DNA of 63,115 bases from Candidatus Poseidoniaceae archaeon (GTDB lineage Archaea > Thermoplasmatota > Poseidoniia > Poseidoniales > Poseidoniaceae), in the NCBI GenBank assembly GCA_028356125.1, contig JAOMTZ010000010.1, positions 1-63,115 of the forward strand, given 5' to 3'. Under the pieces are notes generated by a model. The model saw only the letters and a program-made list of their open reading frames with translations, ran no database searches and had not been told where the DNA came from. Positions 33,599 to 44,500 of the stretch are shown here, piece by piece. Both the position numbers and the translations under genes were made by a program. The first letter of the stretch is position 1, and each line of letters opens with the position of its first letter.

Positions 33599-35770
33599 AT
33601 GATGGAGAATGACATGATTGCATTATACGCTGTAGTAGCATCCCTAGTTGGATTAGTTATTGCTGCATTGTTATACAAGAAAGTAGTTAGTGTAAAAATC
33701 GACAACAAAAAGGTTGCAGATATCACTGAACAAATACAAGATGGGGCTATGGCTTTCCTTAAAGCTGAATACAAGTACCTCTCAATATTCGTTGGAGTAG
33801 TAGCAGTTATACTGCTCTTCGTAATTGATGGAGACAGTCATTTGACAGCACTTGCCTTCCTTGGTGGTGCAATTGCTAGCGTTCTAGCCGGTCTTTCGGG
33901 AATGAAGGCTGCTACTGCGGCAAACGGCCGTACAGCAATGGCTGCACAAAAAGAAGGTCAAGCAGGCGCTCTAGCCGTCTCATACAATGGTGGAGCCGTA
34001 ATGGGTCTGTCCGTTGGTGGACTTGGTCTACTCGGTATCTCTCTAGTCGCTTTCTTCTTAGGAGCGGGTGATTCTGGTGAAACTAACATCCAACACGCAG
34101 CAGGATTCGGAATGGGTGCATCTTCAATCGCACTGTTCGCACGTGTAGGTGGCGGTATTTACACAAAGGCTGCTGACGTTGGAGCAGATTTGGTAGGAAA
34201 GGTCGAAGCAGGTATACCTGAAGACGATCCTCGTAACCCTGGTGTTATCGCAGACAATGTTGGAGACAACGTAGGCGATGTCGCTGGAATGGGAGCGGAT
34301 ATCTTCGAGTCTTTCGTTGGTTCAATAATTGCTGCAATGGTTATCGCAGATTCGAGCGCTAACATGAATGCAGACTATGTTATCCTTCCAATCTTCTTGG
34401 GATTAGTCGGATACCTCGCATCCCTAGTAGGTGTATTCTCGATGGAATTCCTGAAGAACAGTGAGCCTGGAGCAGCACTTCGTAACACTACATTCATTGG
34501 TGCAGGATTATTCTGGATTGTAGGATGGTTTGGAATCGGATTATTGGATCTAAATACTGGAACAGAGCCAATGATTGCAGTTATCATCGGTTCAATAGTT
34601 GGTATTCTTATCGGTCTGGTAACTGAATACTACACTGGAATTGAAGATGTCTTTGGAATCAAACCAAAGGCGATTCCTCACATTGGACAGATGTCAAAGA
34701 CAGGTCCTGCAACAAACGCTATTGCTGGACTTTCAGTTGGTATGATGTCCACCTTCCTTCCAATCATCTTGATTTGTTTCGGTATCTTTGGCGCTAACCA
34801 TTTCATGATGGATGGCCACACTTCTAGCAGCGCTGGCGGATTTATGCCAGAGTTCGGTCTATACGGAATTGCAATGGCTGCTATGGGAATGCTTGCAACT
34901 GTTGGTGTTACAATGACAGTGGATGCATATGGACCAGTAGCAGATAACGCTGGTGGAATCGCTGAGATGAGCGGCCTAGGAAAGGATGTACGTGAAATCA
35001 CAGACGGTCTAGATTCAATCGGTAACACAACCGCTGCTATCGGCAAGGGATTCGCAATAGGAAGTGCTGCTCTAACGGCACTCGCACTTTTCGCAGCATA
35101 TTCTGCAGCAGCAGGATTAGGTCTTAGTCAATTGGCTCTTTCAGATCCTAAGGTAGTAATCGGCCTACTAATTGGTGGCGCTCTACCATTCGTAGTCGCT
35201 GCAATGACCATGACATCTGTTGGCAAGGCTGCTAACGAAATGGTTACTGAAATCCGCCGACAATTCGGTATGATGAGGGAAGCTCTAACTGCAAATACTC
35301 CTGAAGGCGTTGACCTTGAAGATGTATCCTCATGGCCAGAGAAGATCGAACACAAGGGTACAATGTATCCTGATAGTGCAAGATGTGTTGAGATTTCAAC
35401 AGATGCAGCATTAAAGGAAATGGTTGGACCTGGTGTGGTCGCAATTGTTGCTCCAGTTGTTGTTGGATACCTCCTAGGTTCTCCAGCACTCGGCGGTCTT
35501 CTTGCAGGTTCCTTAGTTACTGGAGTCCTAATGGCTCTATTCATGGCTAACGCTGGTGGTGCTTGGGACAATGCAAAGAAAGCAATCGAGCAAGGTCACA
35601 TCGAAGGAGCAGAAAAGGGCGATGACGCACATGAAGCAGCAGTTATTGGTGACACAATTGGTGACCCATTCAAGGACACAAGCGGTCCATCACTAAACAT
35701 CCTGATCAAGTTGATGAGCATCGTTGCAGTAGTAATTGCACCGGGCCTAACAATCACTGGATTGTTGTGA
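33599..35770 (+). CDS. hppA: Membrane-bound ion-pumping pyrophosphatase, probably K+-dependent
   Basis: 723 aa with about 16 membrane helices. It couples pyrophosphate hydrolysis to H+ or Na+ export. Signature motifs are [20 protein letters not shown] and the adjoining [20 protein letters not shown] (about residues 194-240), plus [20 protein letters not shown] near the C-terminus. The [20 protein letters not shown] segment (about residue 475) has Ala where K+-independent enzymes have Lys, so K+ dependence is predicted. The pumped ion cannot be decided from these motifs. The start is one of ATG 33599, 33602 or 33614; AAGGTG precedes the first. It links waste pyrophosphate from biosynthesis to the membrane potential. 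Confidence 0.96.
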   Translation: MMENDMIALYAVVASLVGLVIAALLYKKVVSVKIDNKKVADITEQIQDGAMAFLKAEYKYLSIFVGVVAVILLFVIDGDSHLTALAFLGGAIASVLAGLSGMKAATAANGRTAMAAQKEGQAGALAVSYNGGAVMGLSVGGLGLLGISLVAFFLGAGDSGETNIQHAAGFGMGASSIALFARVGGGIYTKAADVGADLVGKVEAGIPEDDPRNPGVIADNVGDNVGDVAGMGADIFESFVGSIIAAMVIADSSANMNADYVILPIFLGLVGYLASLVGVFSMEFLKNSEPGAALRNTTFIGAGLFWIVGWFGIGLLDLNTGTEPMIAVIIGSIVGILIGLVTEYYTGIEDVFGIKPKAIPHIGQMSKTGPATNAIAGLSVGMMSTFLPIILICFGIFGANHFMMDGHTSSSAGGFMPEFGLYGIAMAAMGMLATVGVTMTVDAYGPVADNAGGIAEMSGLGKDVREITDGLDSIGNTTAAIGKGFAIGSAALTALALFAAYSAAAGLGLSQLALSDPKVVIGLLIGGALPFVVAAMTMTSVGKAANEMVTEIRRQFGMMREALTANTPEGVDLEDVSSWPEKIEHKGTMYPDSARCVEISTDAALKEMVGPGVVAIVAPVVVGYLLGSPALGGLLAGSLVTGVLMALFMANAGGAWDNAKKAIEQGHIEGAEKGDDAHEAAVIGDTIGDPFKDTSGPSLNILIKLMSIVAVVIAPGLTITGLL

Positions 35771-35815
35771 ACAGGGAACCTACTAACTGAAAAATGACCA
35801 GTAGTAGGGCCAAGC

Positions 35816-36760
35816 ATGCGTGCCATGCTTGCTGCCCTACTAATGGCTACACTATCTCTTAGCGGATGCATCAATACCGGAGATGACTCAGACGAGGATT
35901 TCGAAGTTGACTCTGTAGAAAAACCGGGCTGGCAAATAGGTGACTGGTGGCTTTATACTTTCGAAACAGCACAGTTTGGTGAGGATACAGCAAGACTTGT
36001 TGTCACTGAAATCAGGGATGATGATGGCCTTTACATGCTGGGAATCTCTTCAGAAAGGGAAGCACAGAGACATGCGGTAATCAATCACAATCCTTTCTTG
36101 GGTCGTGTTACTATCGATGATTTATCAGTTTATGAGAATGGAGATCAACAGCCTGTATTCAATTTCCCTTGGACGGCAGGAGATACTTGGGAGTTTACTT
36201 TACTTGGAGAATACTGGTCTGCTGAAACTACTGGTTCAACAAATGGCATGGCTGTTGTGAAAGCTACTAGCGAATCAGGTCATTCAATGGAGTACCATTT
36301 CGATGGAAATCACGGATTCATCGACTATTTTGAGTGGATGAATGAAGATGATGAGTTGCAATTCCGCATGACTCTTACCAACACTGGAAACGATTACAAC
36401 GGCGATGTTTGGTTTATCCGAGCAACTGACTTGAAGGACAGAGTATTCGAAGGGCCAATAGATGGTGAGGTGACAGATACTTTCGTTGACAGCGGTCATC
36501 CATCTGGTATCGATTTCAATTACTATGTATTCTACATCGATGTTGCAATGCCTCAGGGCGGGACAGGTACTCTGTCAGTGAAAGACCACGTAGGTAACAG
36601 CATTCTAACTAGGACTTACACAGCAGGCACACAATCACAAGAGTTGGCGACTATACCGAGTCGTACAGACGAATATACTCTAGAAGTAACTCTAACCGGT
36701 GGTCAGAGTTCAATCCACTTCATGATTGCTGGTGGAATCGAAAACTACTGGGAACTTTGA
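35816..36760 (+). CDS. Secreted lipoprotein of unknown function
   Basis: 314 aa. A typical lipoprotein signal (MLAALLMATLSLSGC) with the lipobox Cys at residue 18, followed by an acidic linker (TGDDSDEDFEVDS) and a beta-rich domain (WQIGDWWLYTFETAQFGED, FPWTAGDTWEFTLLGEYW). The last 90 residues look like a bacterial pre-peptidase C-terminal-type beta-sandwich (GGTGTLSVKDHVGN, DEYTLEVTLTGG). No enzymatic motif is visible. It ends 9 bases before the esterase gene and may be cotranscribed with it. Confidence 0.78.
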   Translation: MRAMLAALLMATLSLSGCINTGDDSDEDFEVDSVEKPGWQIGDWWLYTFETAQFGEDTARLVVTEIRDDDGLYMLGISSEREAQRHAVINHNPFLGRVTIDDLSVYENGDQQPVFNFPWTAGDTWEFTLLGEYWSAETTGSTNGMAVVKATSESGHSMEYHFDGNHGFIDYFEWMNEDDELQFRMTLTNTGNDYNGDVWFIRATDLKDRVFEGPIDGEVTDTFVDSGHPSGIDFNYYVFYIDVAMPQGGTGTLSVKDHVGNSILTRTYTAGTQSQELATIPSRTDEYTLEVTLTGGQSSIHFMIAGGIENYWEL

Positions 36761-36769
36761 GGGAGCATT

Positions 36770-37345
36770 ATGCCAACATTGGTCATGATGCATGGCATGA
36801 CTGGTACCGCAGAAATGATGCGGCCTTTCGCAGAGAAGATACTACCAGATGGTTGGTCTCTATTGGTGCCTGAGGCGGAGTTTGAACATTCTAGCCGTGG
36901 CTATACTTGGTGGCGCTACGAAGGCGGTGATCAGCCAGGGCGTCGCATACTTTCTGCAACTGAACTTTCAGATGTTGATTCATCTCTTCTGAAATTATCC
37001 AATCTGTTGCCAGATGAAAAATTAGTTCTTGGTGGATTTAGCCAAGGCGGAGCAATGGCTCAAGAGCTATTACAATTCGAACACGATGTTCTTGGAATCA
37101 TTGCTATCGGAACGCGAGTCGTTCGCCCACTAGAATTACGTCAAAGATTACAGGAGATTCCTTCTGCCAAATTACTCTGGATGCACGGTGAGACAGACCA
37201 TCGTGTGACGCTTGATGCAGGTTTAGAGATACCAATTATTTTCGAAGAATCTGGGTGGGATGTGACGAGAGTTCAACATTCTAAGGGGCACATGATTCCA
37301 ATTGAATTTCATTTATCTATTCGCCAATGGCTAGAAAATCTGTAG
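36770..37345 (+). CDS. Alpha/beta hydrolase, phospholipase/carboxylesterase type
   Basis: 191 aa serine hydrolase of the YpfH/carboxylesterase family. The N-terminal HGMTGTAEMM forms the oxyanion loop, the nucleophile elbow GGFSQGGAMA places Ser at residue 91, and the acid and base are in MHGETDHRV and HSKGHMIP. No signal peptide, so it is cytoplasmic. The natural ester is unknown. A short gap after the lipoprotein gene suggests one transcript. Confidence 0.88.
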   Translation: MPTLVMMHGMTGTAEMMRPFAEKILPDGWSLLVPEAEFEHSSRGYTWWRYEGGDQPGRRILSATELSDVDSSLLKLSNLLPDEKLVLGGFSQGGAMAQELLQFEHDVLGIIAIGTRVVRPLELRQRLQEIPSAKLLWMHGETDHRVTLDAGLEIPIIFEESGWDVTRVQHSKGHMIPIEFHLSIRQWLENL

Positions 37346-37355
37346 TCGATTTTTT

Positions 37356-37379
37356 AATTGAATTTTCAATTTTTCAATT
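37356..37379. terminator. AT-rich inverted repeat after the esterase gene
   Basis: AATTGAA (37356-37362) and TTCAATT (37373-37379) can form a 7-bp stem in a very AT-rich 100-bp gap with T runs on both sides. It is possibly a terminator, but low sequence complexity makes chance pairing likely. Confidence 0.3.
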
Positions 37380-37448
37380 GGAGTTTAATTATTATTTAAT
37401 TGCCTGGTGGGGAAATTGAGTAGATGACTTAAACCGCACCTTCTTCGC

Positions 37449-38270
37449 ATGTATATGGTCACAGCCAAAGCTCCGGTTAGAATCGATCTTGCAGGTGGAT
37501 GGTCAGATGCTGCTCCATTCTGTGAACAGGTTGGTGGCGATGTTGTCAATGTTGCAATCAACCATTATGCTCATGCCGAAATGACTACAGATGAAGATGG
37601 CAAAATTAGTGTCAATTATGGATGTGACATTCCGGTGGGAAGTGGTCTTGGAACATCTGGTGCGATTAATGTTGCACTCATGGCTGCAATCAAAGGCGCA
37701 GAAAACTCTGAAGAATTGGCTTTTAAGTTTGAACAGGTACTAGGGAATCACGGTGGTCGTCAAGACCAATGGGCTGCCAGGTATGGTGGCATCCAGCATC
37801 TCAAGTTCATCGGTCAAGATGTTGAGAGAGTGCATCTAGTTCCACCCCCTTCATTCAACCGCTGGTTGGAGAAGCACCTCATCTTAGCAGATACAGGTGT
37901 TCGTCACAGTTCTGGTGACTTGCATGACAGTGTGTGGGCACGTTATGAGGAAGTACTGCCGCATTTGATGGACATACGTCAAAGTGGCAGGGACATGGCC
38001 TCTCATGTCCAAAGAGATGACAGGTACAACCTCTGCAAGGCTATGAATTCCTACACAGCAGCAGTAGGACGCTTAGATCCGGCATTGAATGAACCATATT
38101 TGATTCTGGAAGAGATGTCAGATGTTCTGGCCTGGAAGGGTATGGGTGCTGCTGCTGGAGGTTATGTTGGGATCATCTCACGCAATCCTGAAACTACCAA
38201 AGAAGCGATTCCTTGGAATGTCCTTGAGTGGCAAATTGATTATGATGGATTAGTTCTGTCAGATGAATGA
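37449..38270 (+). CDS. GHMP-family sugar kinase (HddA/fucokinase-like)
   Basis: 273 aa. The N-terminus VTAKAPVRIDLAGGWSDAAP is the hallmark of heptose-7-phosphate kinase HddA and L-fucose kinase. The GHMP ATP loop is IPVGSGLGTSGA (residues 61-72), and MGAAAGGYVGI is the C-terminal motif. It phosphorylates a sugar at the anomeric or a nearby position, feeding nucleotide-sugar and glycan synthesis. At 273 aa it is shorter than HddA (about 330-350), mostly in the linker regions. With the epimerase and acetyltransferase at 12-14 kb it hints at a surface glycan pathway. Substrate is inferred. Confidence 0.85.
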   Translation: MYMVTAKAPVRIDLAGGWSDAAPFCEQVGGDVVNVAINHYAHAEMTTDEDGKISVNYGCDIPVGSGLGTSGAINVALMAAIKGAENSEELAFKFEQVLGNHGGRQDQWAARYGGIQHLKFIGQDVERVHLVPPPSFNRWLEKHLILADTGVRHSSGDLHDSVWARYEEVLPHLMDIRQSGRDMASHVQRDDRYNLCKAMNSYTAAVGRLDPALNEPYLILEEMSDVLAWKGMGAAAGGYVGIISRNPETTKEAIPWNVLEWQIDYDGLVLSDE

Positions 38271-38310
38271 CTTAACACACATTCAAGAAGGGCCACCCTG
38301 ACGACAGTGC

Positions 38311-38586
38311 ATGAGTCGAATTGTTGCAGACGCTAAATCTTCAGATGCAGATTTCATAGTATATTCTACAACCTTCTGTCCGTATTGTGTTGCAGCAAAG
38401 CGGTTATTCGATGCTAAAGGTCTTACTTACCATGAAATTAATTTTGATAATGAACCTGATGTCCGCAATGATGTCGTATCAGAAACAGGCCATCGTACAG
38501 TGCCGGTAATTATCGATAACAGAGGCGAGAATCCAATGTTCATCGGCGGTTTTGATGAGACTAATAGATATCTGAAGTCAGCATGA
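38311..38586 (+). CDS. Glutaredoxin
   Basis: 91 aa thioredoxin-fold dithiol glutaredoxin with active site CPYC (Cys23, Cys26) in YSTTFCPYCVAAKRLF, the cis-Pro TVPVI and the glutathione-type GGFDE motif. It reduces disulfides, probably with an alternative low-molecular-weight thiol or thioredoxin reductase, since these archaea may lack glutathione. No frame disruption. It lies 40 bp after the sugar kinase on the same strand. Confidence 0.93.
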   Translation: MSRIVADAKSSDADFIVYSTTFCPYCVAAKRLFDAKGLTYHEINFDNEPDVRNDVVSETGHRTVPVIIDNRGENPMFIGGFDETNRYLKSA

Positions 38587-38694
38587 GATTGTACACAAAT
38601 CTGGAGTAACCACGGGAGATAATCTCAATTTTGATATCTTTTGCAATCAGGTTGCCCTTATTTTCCTAATTCAGGTTGGGTGGGAAGTATGAAC

Positions 38695-39537
38695 CTAGCA
38701 ACTTGATGGAAGGTCTTTCTTGAGTTCTTCAACAATTTCCTGATATTCGTTTTTCCAAGATTCTGATAAAACATAGCTTTCGATATCTCCATCGTCATAG
38801 TAAGTAAATGTGGGCTTACCTATGTCGCTAACCAGAACCACACATTCATCTCCATCGTCGATTACTAGTCCTCGTTCAAGCGGGTAGAAGTCGGCACAAT
38901 CTTCATCCGTGCATATTTCAAAATGATCGCTCTTTTCGACTAAAGAATAAGAGATATCGTATTCTGCGAATAATGCAGCATAATCAAAGATGCATAAATA
39001 ATCTGAATTTCCATATTGTTTAGAATCTGAGTCGCACCCGTCTTCTTGATATTCCGGTTCATTGATTATCTCGAAACTGTTTTTGTCCTCAAATAAATAC
39101 CCGTAAAGTTCTCCATCAGTGTATCCCCAGTAGGTTGTTCCGTAGAACTCATCCATTGGACCTTTGTTGAAATAACCGTAGATGAAGTAGCCTGCTGCAC
39201 CCCCACCTACAATGAGTATCAATACAATTAACACAGTAGCAAGTGGAGATTTTTTCCTTTTGAAAGATCCAGACATATTGCCGTCATCATCATCATCTTC
39301 ATCAAAATCATATTCCGAGAAATAGTCCTTGTCGAAGTCTTGATTCATACTTCTTGAATGGTTTTGCACGGCAGGGGCTATCCTTTGAACAGGTTCTTCT
39401 TCCCAGATGCGGTAACCGCCTTCGGTCGAATACCAGTGTGTTCCATCATTAGTTTTGTACCAATGAACACCATGTTCATCATTAGGTAGCCACTCTCCCT
39501 CAGGTAAGTCTTCCCAGTTGGAAACGAAGCCACTCAT
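38695..39537 (-). CDS. Membrane protein with a tryptophan-rich N-terminal motif
   Basis: Not recognised; 280 aa from ATG 39537. The cytoplasmic-side N-terminus is Trp/Tyr-rich (LPEGEWLPNDEHGVHWYKTN, then GTHWYSTEGGYRIWEE). An acidic run follows (EDDDDDGN), then one membrane helix (LATVLIVLILIVGGGAAGYF) near residues 100-120, then a Cys-containing acidic ectodomain. The Trp motif resembles the extreme C-terminus of the 1,316-aa surface protein at 41592 (GAWYIRDVDTQEWKKWE). It is the first gene of a more AT-rich region. Confidence 0.72.
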   Translation of the reverse strand: MSGFVSNWEDLPEGEWLPNDEHGVHWYKTNDGTHWYSTEGGYRIWEEEPVQRIAPAVQNHSRSMNQDFDKDYFSEYDFDEDDDDDGNMSGSFKRKKSPLATVLIVLILIVGGGAAGYFIYGYFNKGPMDEFYGTTYWGYTDGELYGYLFEDKNSFEIINEPEYQEDGCDSDSKQYGNSDYLCIFDYAALFAEYDISYSLVEKSDHFEICTDEDCADFYPLERGLVIDDGDECVVLVSDIGKPTFTYYDDGDIESYVLSESWKNEYQEIVEELKKDLPSSC

Positions 39538-39592
39538 GTTTAATCGTAACAATTGTAATTTATTGACCTTTGCAATTAAATTGGCCCAATAT

Positions 39593-40093
39593 TTATTTTT
39601 GGTTTATGTATTCCCATATACACACTAATCCGATTAGAATTAATCCAAGTCCAATTGATGCAACAATAAGTCCTCCAAATGTTGCGCCAGCAATATCCAA
39701 TCCCGAACTATTCAACATTTCGTCAGTCATGAATATCGAAGGATATGCAATTAATACTCCAAGTGTGGTAGGAACTGAGCCGAATAAAATCATAATAACG
39801 CCAATTACAAAGGTTCCTTTACCAAATGTTTCTTCTGCTACATGGCCTCTCATTGCATCTCTTTCATCAGATTTCCTTTTATTGGCCTGTAATCCCAATA
39901 CGGCACATAGCAAACACGCACAATATGCTACTATTCCAGAAGTAACAAACAAGTAATTCAGATTTGAATACATACCTGAGATAAATATTGTAACTACCAA
40001 TAGAAAGAACGATCCAATTGGGATGTCGTCCAATTCTAGCCATATAGGTGCATTTGGTTCTTGTAGCGGAGGTTGATTTCCCTCTACATTCAT
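39593..40093 (-). CDS. Four-helix membrane protein of unknown function
   Basis: Not recognised; 166 aa from ATG 40093 (a TTG at 40123 would add 10 residues). After a short Pro-rich cytoplasmic start it has about four hydrophobic helices (SFFLLVVTIFISGMY, VTSGIVAYCACLLCAVLGL, VIGVIMILFGSVPTTLGVLI, IVASIGLGLILIGLVCIWEY). A charged loop between helices 2 and 3 contains KRKSDERDAMRGH. It lies downstream of the distal archaellin-like pair on the same strand. Confidence 0.65.
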   Translation of the reverse strand: MNVEGNQPPLQEPNAPIWLELDDIPIGSFFLLVVTIFISGMYSNLNYLFVTSGIVAYCACLLCAVLGLQANKRKSDERDAMRGHVAEETFGKGTFVIGVIMILFGSVPTTLGVLIAYPSIFMTDEMLNSSGLDIAGATFGGLIVASIGLGLILIGLVCIWEYINQK

Positions 40094-40164
40094 ATTCTTG
40101 CGAAATTGAAGTAGATTTATCAATCTTGTACCGCCAAATACGATTATTCAATGATAATTTGTAT

Positions 40165-40806
40165 TCAGATAATCGGTGAACCGATTTCACGACCATTGGA
40201 TAAAGTCAAAACCTGGTGTGTCGACATTCCATTGGGGATGTGTAAGTATAGATTAGCACTAATTCCTTCATTGTCGAGATATACAGGTCCACATTCATCA
40301 CTAAATGGTTCATCCTGTGTTCCTCCATCTAACGTGAACATGTATATTCCTCCTGGTTGGAAATTATCGACCATCGTGTGTCCATCAGAACCTGGTCCAG
40401 GAGTGCCTACTTCCCATACGAAAATGGGTGATCCTACCTGTCCAGTTGCAGTACTTGAGTCTCCTAAGACTGCTGCGCGGAAATTGAATGTCCCATCTTT
40501 ATCTGTACAAGTCAAGACATAACTAACATCCACCCGGTTTACTGCTTCACCTGCTGGCCCAAACTCCATCATGAATAGCATGTCGTCAAAGGAGTCGTAT
40601 ACCCATGCTCCTGTAATAATGATTGTATTTACATTCTTCATTCTGGCATCTTCAGCAGTTCTGTCAGTTCTTTGAGTGATTTTTTCGGTCACACCAATTA
40701 GAGTTGCAACGATAATTGAAGATACCAATATCATAGCGATAAATATGATTAGAGCACCGGTGCCTGCAGTGCAAGAATCATCAGATTTGAGTTTTGATCT
40801 ACGCAA
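40165..40806 (-). CDS. Distal archaellin-like protein A (TTG start)
   Basis: 213 aa archaellin/type IV pilin-like protein about 11 kb from the main cluster. The N-terminal helix (TAGTGALIIFIAMILVSSII) matches the archaellin core, and the C-terminus (LYLHIPNGMSTHQVLTLSNG) parallels the VEGGGSTYE ending of arlB1/2. At the predicted cleavage site the residue at -1 is Cys instead of Gly, so processing may differ. There is no ATG before the helix and an in-frame stop lies just upstream, so TTG 40806 is the start. GTGAGGG, overlapping the previous gene's stop, supplies the ribosome site. The pair may encode alternative filament or minor tip subunits. Confidence 0.75.
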   Translation of the reverse strand: MRRSKLKSDDSCTAGTGALIIFIAMILVSSIIVATLIGVTEKITQRTDRTAEDARMKNVNTIIITGAWVYDSFDDMLFMMEFGPAGEAVNRVDVSYVLTCTDKDGTFNFRAAVLGDSSTATGQVGSPIFVWEVGTPGPGSDGHTMVDNFQPGGIYMFTLDGGTQDEPFSDECGPVYLDNEGISANLYLHIPNGMSTHQVLTLSNGREIGSPII

Positions 40807-40815
40807 TTAAATCCC

Positions 40816-41421
40816 TCACATCAGGTCTTGCCCTTCATACGGTGTTCCACCGATGTTCAAAAACCGCTCTAGAGTTCTTCCTTTGTCTACAATAATAATC
40901 AATGTGGCTTCTTCTGTATTTTCTAAGTCACAATGATATGCACCAGTTTTATCAGGGTCATCCACATTGTTATCAAGTTCGAGTAATATGCGATATACAG
41001 TTCCTGGGGTGAATTGAGTTACATCAGCAACTGTTTCTCCATCTCCCTGCATGGTTGTTGCAGTGGTGAAGTCACCTTCATCGAAAAGGACATTGTTATT
41101 GCCATTAGGGAGGCACATCAAAACCCATGAAACACTGGTGTCAGGTACAGGGTCTCCAACATAAGGTAACTCGAATACAAGGTGAAGTTGATCTTCTGTT
41201 CCTAAGCCGGAGATCTCAAGTATCGAAATATGAACAATGCCTTGGATATTTGGAGTAGTCTGTTGTGCATCAGATTTTGCTTCTGTAAATATATTTGCAC
41301 CTACGCTTAAGATTAGAGCTGAAACAATTGCGCTAACCATTACGAGTCCAATGAATATAATCATTGCACTTGTGCCGGCTTCGGCTCTGTTGTTCTTAAC
41401 TACGCGGCGCATGCTTTTCAT
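40816..41421 (-). CDS. Distal archaellin-like protein B
   Basis: 201 aa. A basic leader (MKSMRRVVKNNRAEAG) precedes an archaellin-type hydrophobic helix (TSAMIIFIGLVMVSAIVSAL). The domain after it has the archaellin pattern of short beta strands and ends LIIIVDKGRTLERFLNIGG. The residue at the expected -1 position is Ala rather than Gly. It overlaps nothing and is followed 9 bases later by gene A, so the two form an operon. The upstream gap (41422-41591) is shared with the divergent giant gene and includes the tRNA-like repeat. Could be an adhesive pilin; the archaellin assignment rests on helix and C-terminal similarity. Confidence 0.75.
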   Translation of the reverse strand: MKSMRRVVKNNRAEAGTSAMIIFIGLVMVSAIVSALILSVGANIFTEAKSDAQQTTPNIQGIVHISILEISGLGTEDQLHLVFELPYVGDPVPDTSVSWVLMCLPNGNNNVLFDEGDFTTATTMQGDGETVADVTQFTPGTVYRILLELDNNVDDPDKTGAYHCDLENTEEATLIIIVDKGRTLERFLNIGGTPYEGQDLM

Positions 41422-41481
41422 TTTGCGGTCGTAGCCCGACGCAATTTAACCTTCTTACTAGATTTAGGATATTTGCCAAAA

Positions 41482-41548
41482 TTGAGTGAGAAAAAGACAA
41501 ACTGTGCTCGTTTGAATGGCGTTGTCATGGTGCTCGCGCCGGGGTGCG
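41482..41548. repeat. Imperfect direct repeat, left copy (tRNA-Glu 3' end plus flank)
   Basis: These 67 bases align with 45757-45825 at about 52 of 69 columns by eye (two one-base gaps). They include an exact 14-base match (41530-41543, GTGCTCGCGCCGGG) to the tRNA-Glu acceptor stem and start of the T-arm, in the same orientation. This is the expected position of the far attachment site of an element inserted at the tRNA 3' end. Confidence 0.65.
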
Positions 41549-41591
41549 TACTATGAGTTAATTTTTTACCATTACTAGTTTTGGTAACTGT

Positions 41592-44500
41592 ATGAAGAGA
41601 TTAACCCTTGTGGTTTTCACTATCATGATTTTTAGTAGTAATCCTTTTCTAGAATCTTACGAACATCTTGATGCAAATGTAGACTCGAGATCTATTTATC
41701 CATCAAACCCTGATTTCTCAAATTGGACCTTAAGTCCAAGTTCAGGTACATATCATGGAGGGACTGATATCCAACTAAACGATAGTACAAACCCCGATTT
41801 ATTCGATGTAATTACCCCACGATTTTACGCAGAATCCAAGATTAATAATCTCACATACACCGGGGTTTACAAACATGCTGTATCTCTTGATTCTGATGGT
41901 ATATTGCATGGCCTATATACTTCTTCTTTAGGCACTGAAAATAATCTGACATATCTGAAATATGATGGTAATAACTGGAACTTTTCGGTCATTATAACAA
42001 ATGTTGAACAAGCATCTCTTGCATTAGATAGTACAGGTAATATTCATGTTTTGTTTACAACAAGAACTGGCTTAGATAATGATTACAATAATCGTAGTGT
42101 TAAATACGCACACTCGAATGATGGAATGAATTGGAATATCTCAGATATAGCTAATGGTATAAGTCCTTACGGTCCTGTAATAAAGGTCGATAATTCGGGT
42201 AAATTACATACTGCTTACTGGTCGAGTAGTAGTATTAGGCATGATACCTCTACTGATGGTGTTAATTGGTCATATGGAGGGACTGTGAGTTCGATGAATA
42301 CTCTTCGTTTTGACTTTGAACTTGATTCAAATGGGAATCCATTTTTCTTAGTAAGCAATAATGGATTGAAACTTGTAACTCACGATGGTAATTCTTGGTT
42401 CGAAGAGCAAGTACTCTCAACAACTCCCATTACTCTAGGGTCACTAGCGATTGACGATTCAGGGTATGCTCATGTTGTATATTGTGATTCCGAATTATAT
42501 TTTAATTACACATCTAATCTTGAGGGATATTGGAGTGGTTCAGTAATCGATACAAAATGTGATGGTGCGGGAAATAATCAACACAACTCTATCGAAATAG
42601 ATGTTAGTGGAGTGATTCATGTGTCTTATGGTCACAATGATGGATATGAATCCAATGGTGGTTCTGGAGATGCACTAAATCATGCAACTTTTGTTAAAGA
42701 GAATTGGATAATCAACACAATAATTTCTAATTCCTCATCAAATCCGCCCGCAATACATGATTTTCCAATGGTAGTAGATGATTCATGTGATGTACATTTC
42801 ATTGTTTCAATTCCGGGTGGACCTGAAGAATTTAGATATATAAAATCCAAATCTGAAACTACCGATGAATATGGTTGTGATAATAAGATAGAATTTAAAT
42901 CACTGCTGGAAGGGAATGGAGAATCGCTGATTCTTACAGATAATACTCATCCTGATTCTTCTCTAGGATCCATCGCTGCAAGCACAACAGCATACGTAGA
43001 TGATGACAAGAATCTACATTTGACTTACGCAGGGTTTGAGGGGATGTTGAATTATTCAATCTTTGATGGAGAATCATGGATTACTAATACAGTTGATGTG
43101 AATAGTTCTCTTCTTCACAGCGCTTGTTTGGGAGTTGATAGTGCCGGAAATATACACATTGCATATGCGTCGGGCGTTTCTTTGAATTTCCGGTATGCAA
43201 CATCATCGGATGGAATTAATTGGGAAATTACCAATCTCGTAGCTGCTTATAGGACTGGTGAATCTTGCTCTCTTGTAGTAGATTCAATTGACAATGTACA
43301 CATTGCTTATTCACAAAATGCAGGACAACCAACGGAGTTCATGTATGCAAAGAGAACTTTGAGCGGAGATAATAATGCCAATTGGTCACAATATACAATT
43401 GATATGGACACAGGTAAGGATGGCCAAATTTCACTACAAGTAGACTCTTCGAACAATCCACATGTTGTTTATTTTGGTAACACGAATGGGGACGGAAGCG
43501 AGAAGGCACTAAGATATGCATCTTCTACCGATGGCTATAATTGGACAAGTACTATCGTCGACAGTTATAGTGGTCAAGGTGCTTATGTTGGCAAATACAA
43601 TTCTCTTGTAATTGATTCAGATGATAACTTACATGTATCCTATTCGCAATATAACACTGCTCCTGGTTATCCTCAAGGGATACTTTATGCAAACAAGATG
43701 GTCGGACAATCTTGGACTACTACACTACTTTACCCGGGCGAAAGGATGGGTAGCATGAATCATATTGATACCGATTCCTCTGGAAATATCTACATCATAT
43801 CTCAAATGAGGAATGAAACCAGTTGTATAGGTGATAGTTTGTCAATTTATGATGGCCAATCTTGGTCTCATGATTCAATATCGAGCATTTGTTCAGACTA
43901 CTCCTACGTTTCTTTCTCAATCGATAGTTCAGACCACTTACATATGACTGGCATGGGACCAAATGATGTTCTGCAATATCGATATAATTCACCAATGTAT
44001 CGTGTGACTATTGGATTTGGAGATTATGGAAACGTCACCGGTACAGTTGTCAATGACGCATTAATTGAATTTACATCCCCACCGGGTCCATTCAATGGAG
44101 ATACTGTAAATCTAACTTTGATTAACTGGAAAGGTATTACGATTGAATTACCATTTAATTTCACATATCTAGATGGAGATTTAGATGATGATGGTGTTGC
44201 TAATCTGGTTGATTTATGTCCCAATACATTGGAAGGAGATGCTGTTGACTCGGATGGATGTTCAGAGGTACAGAAGGATTCGGATTTGGACGGAATACAT
44301 AACGAAATTGATGATTGTCCGAACACAGGGGGTAATTCTTCCATTGAATCATTAGGGTGTCCTGACGCAGATGGTGATGGTTATTGGGACTTTGATGATG
44401 CCTTCCCAGAAGATAGCAATGAATGGGAAGATTCAGATGGTGATGATGTTGGAGACAATTCTGATGAATTCCCGAGTAATCCTTCGGAATGGATTGATTC

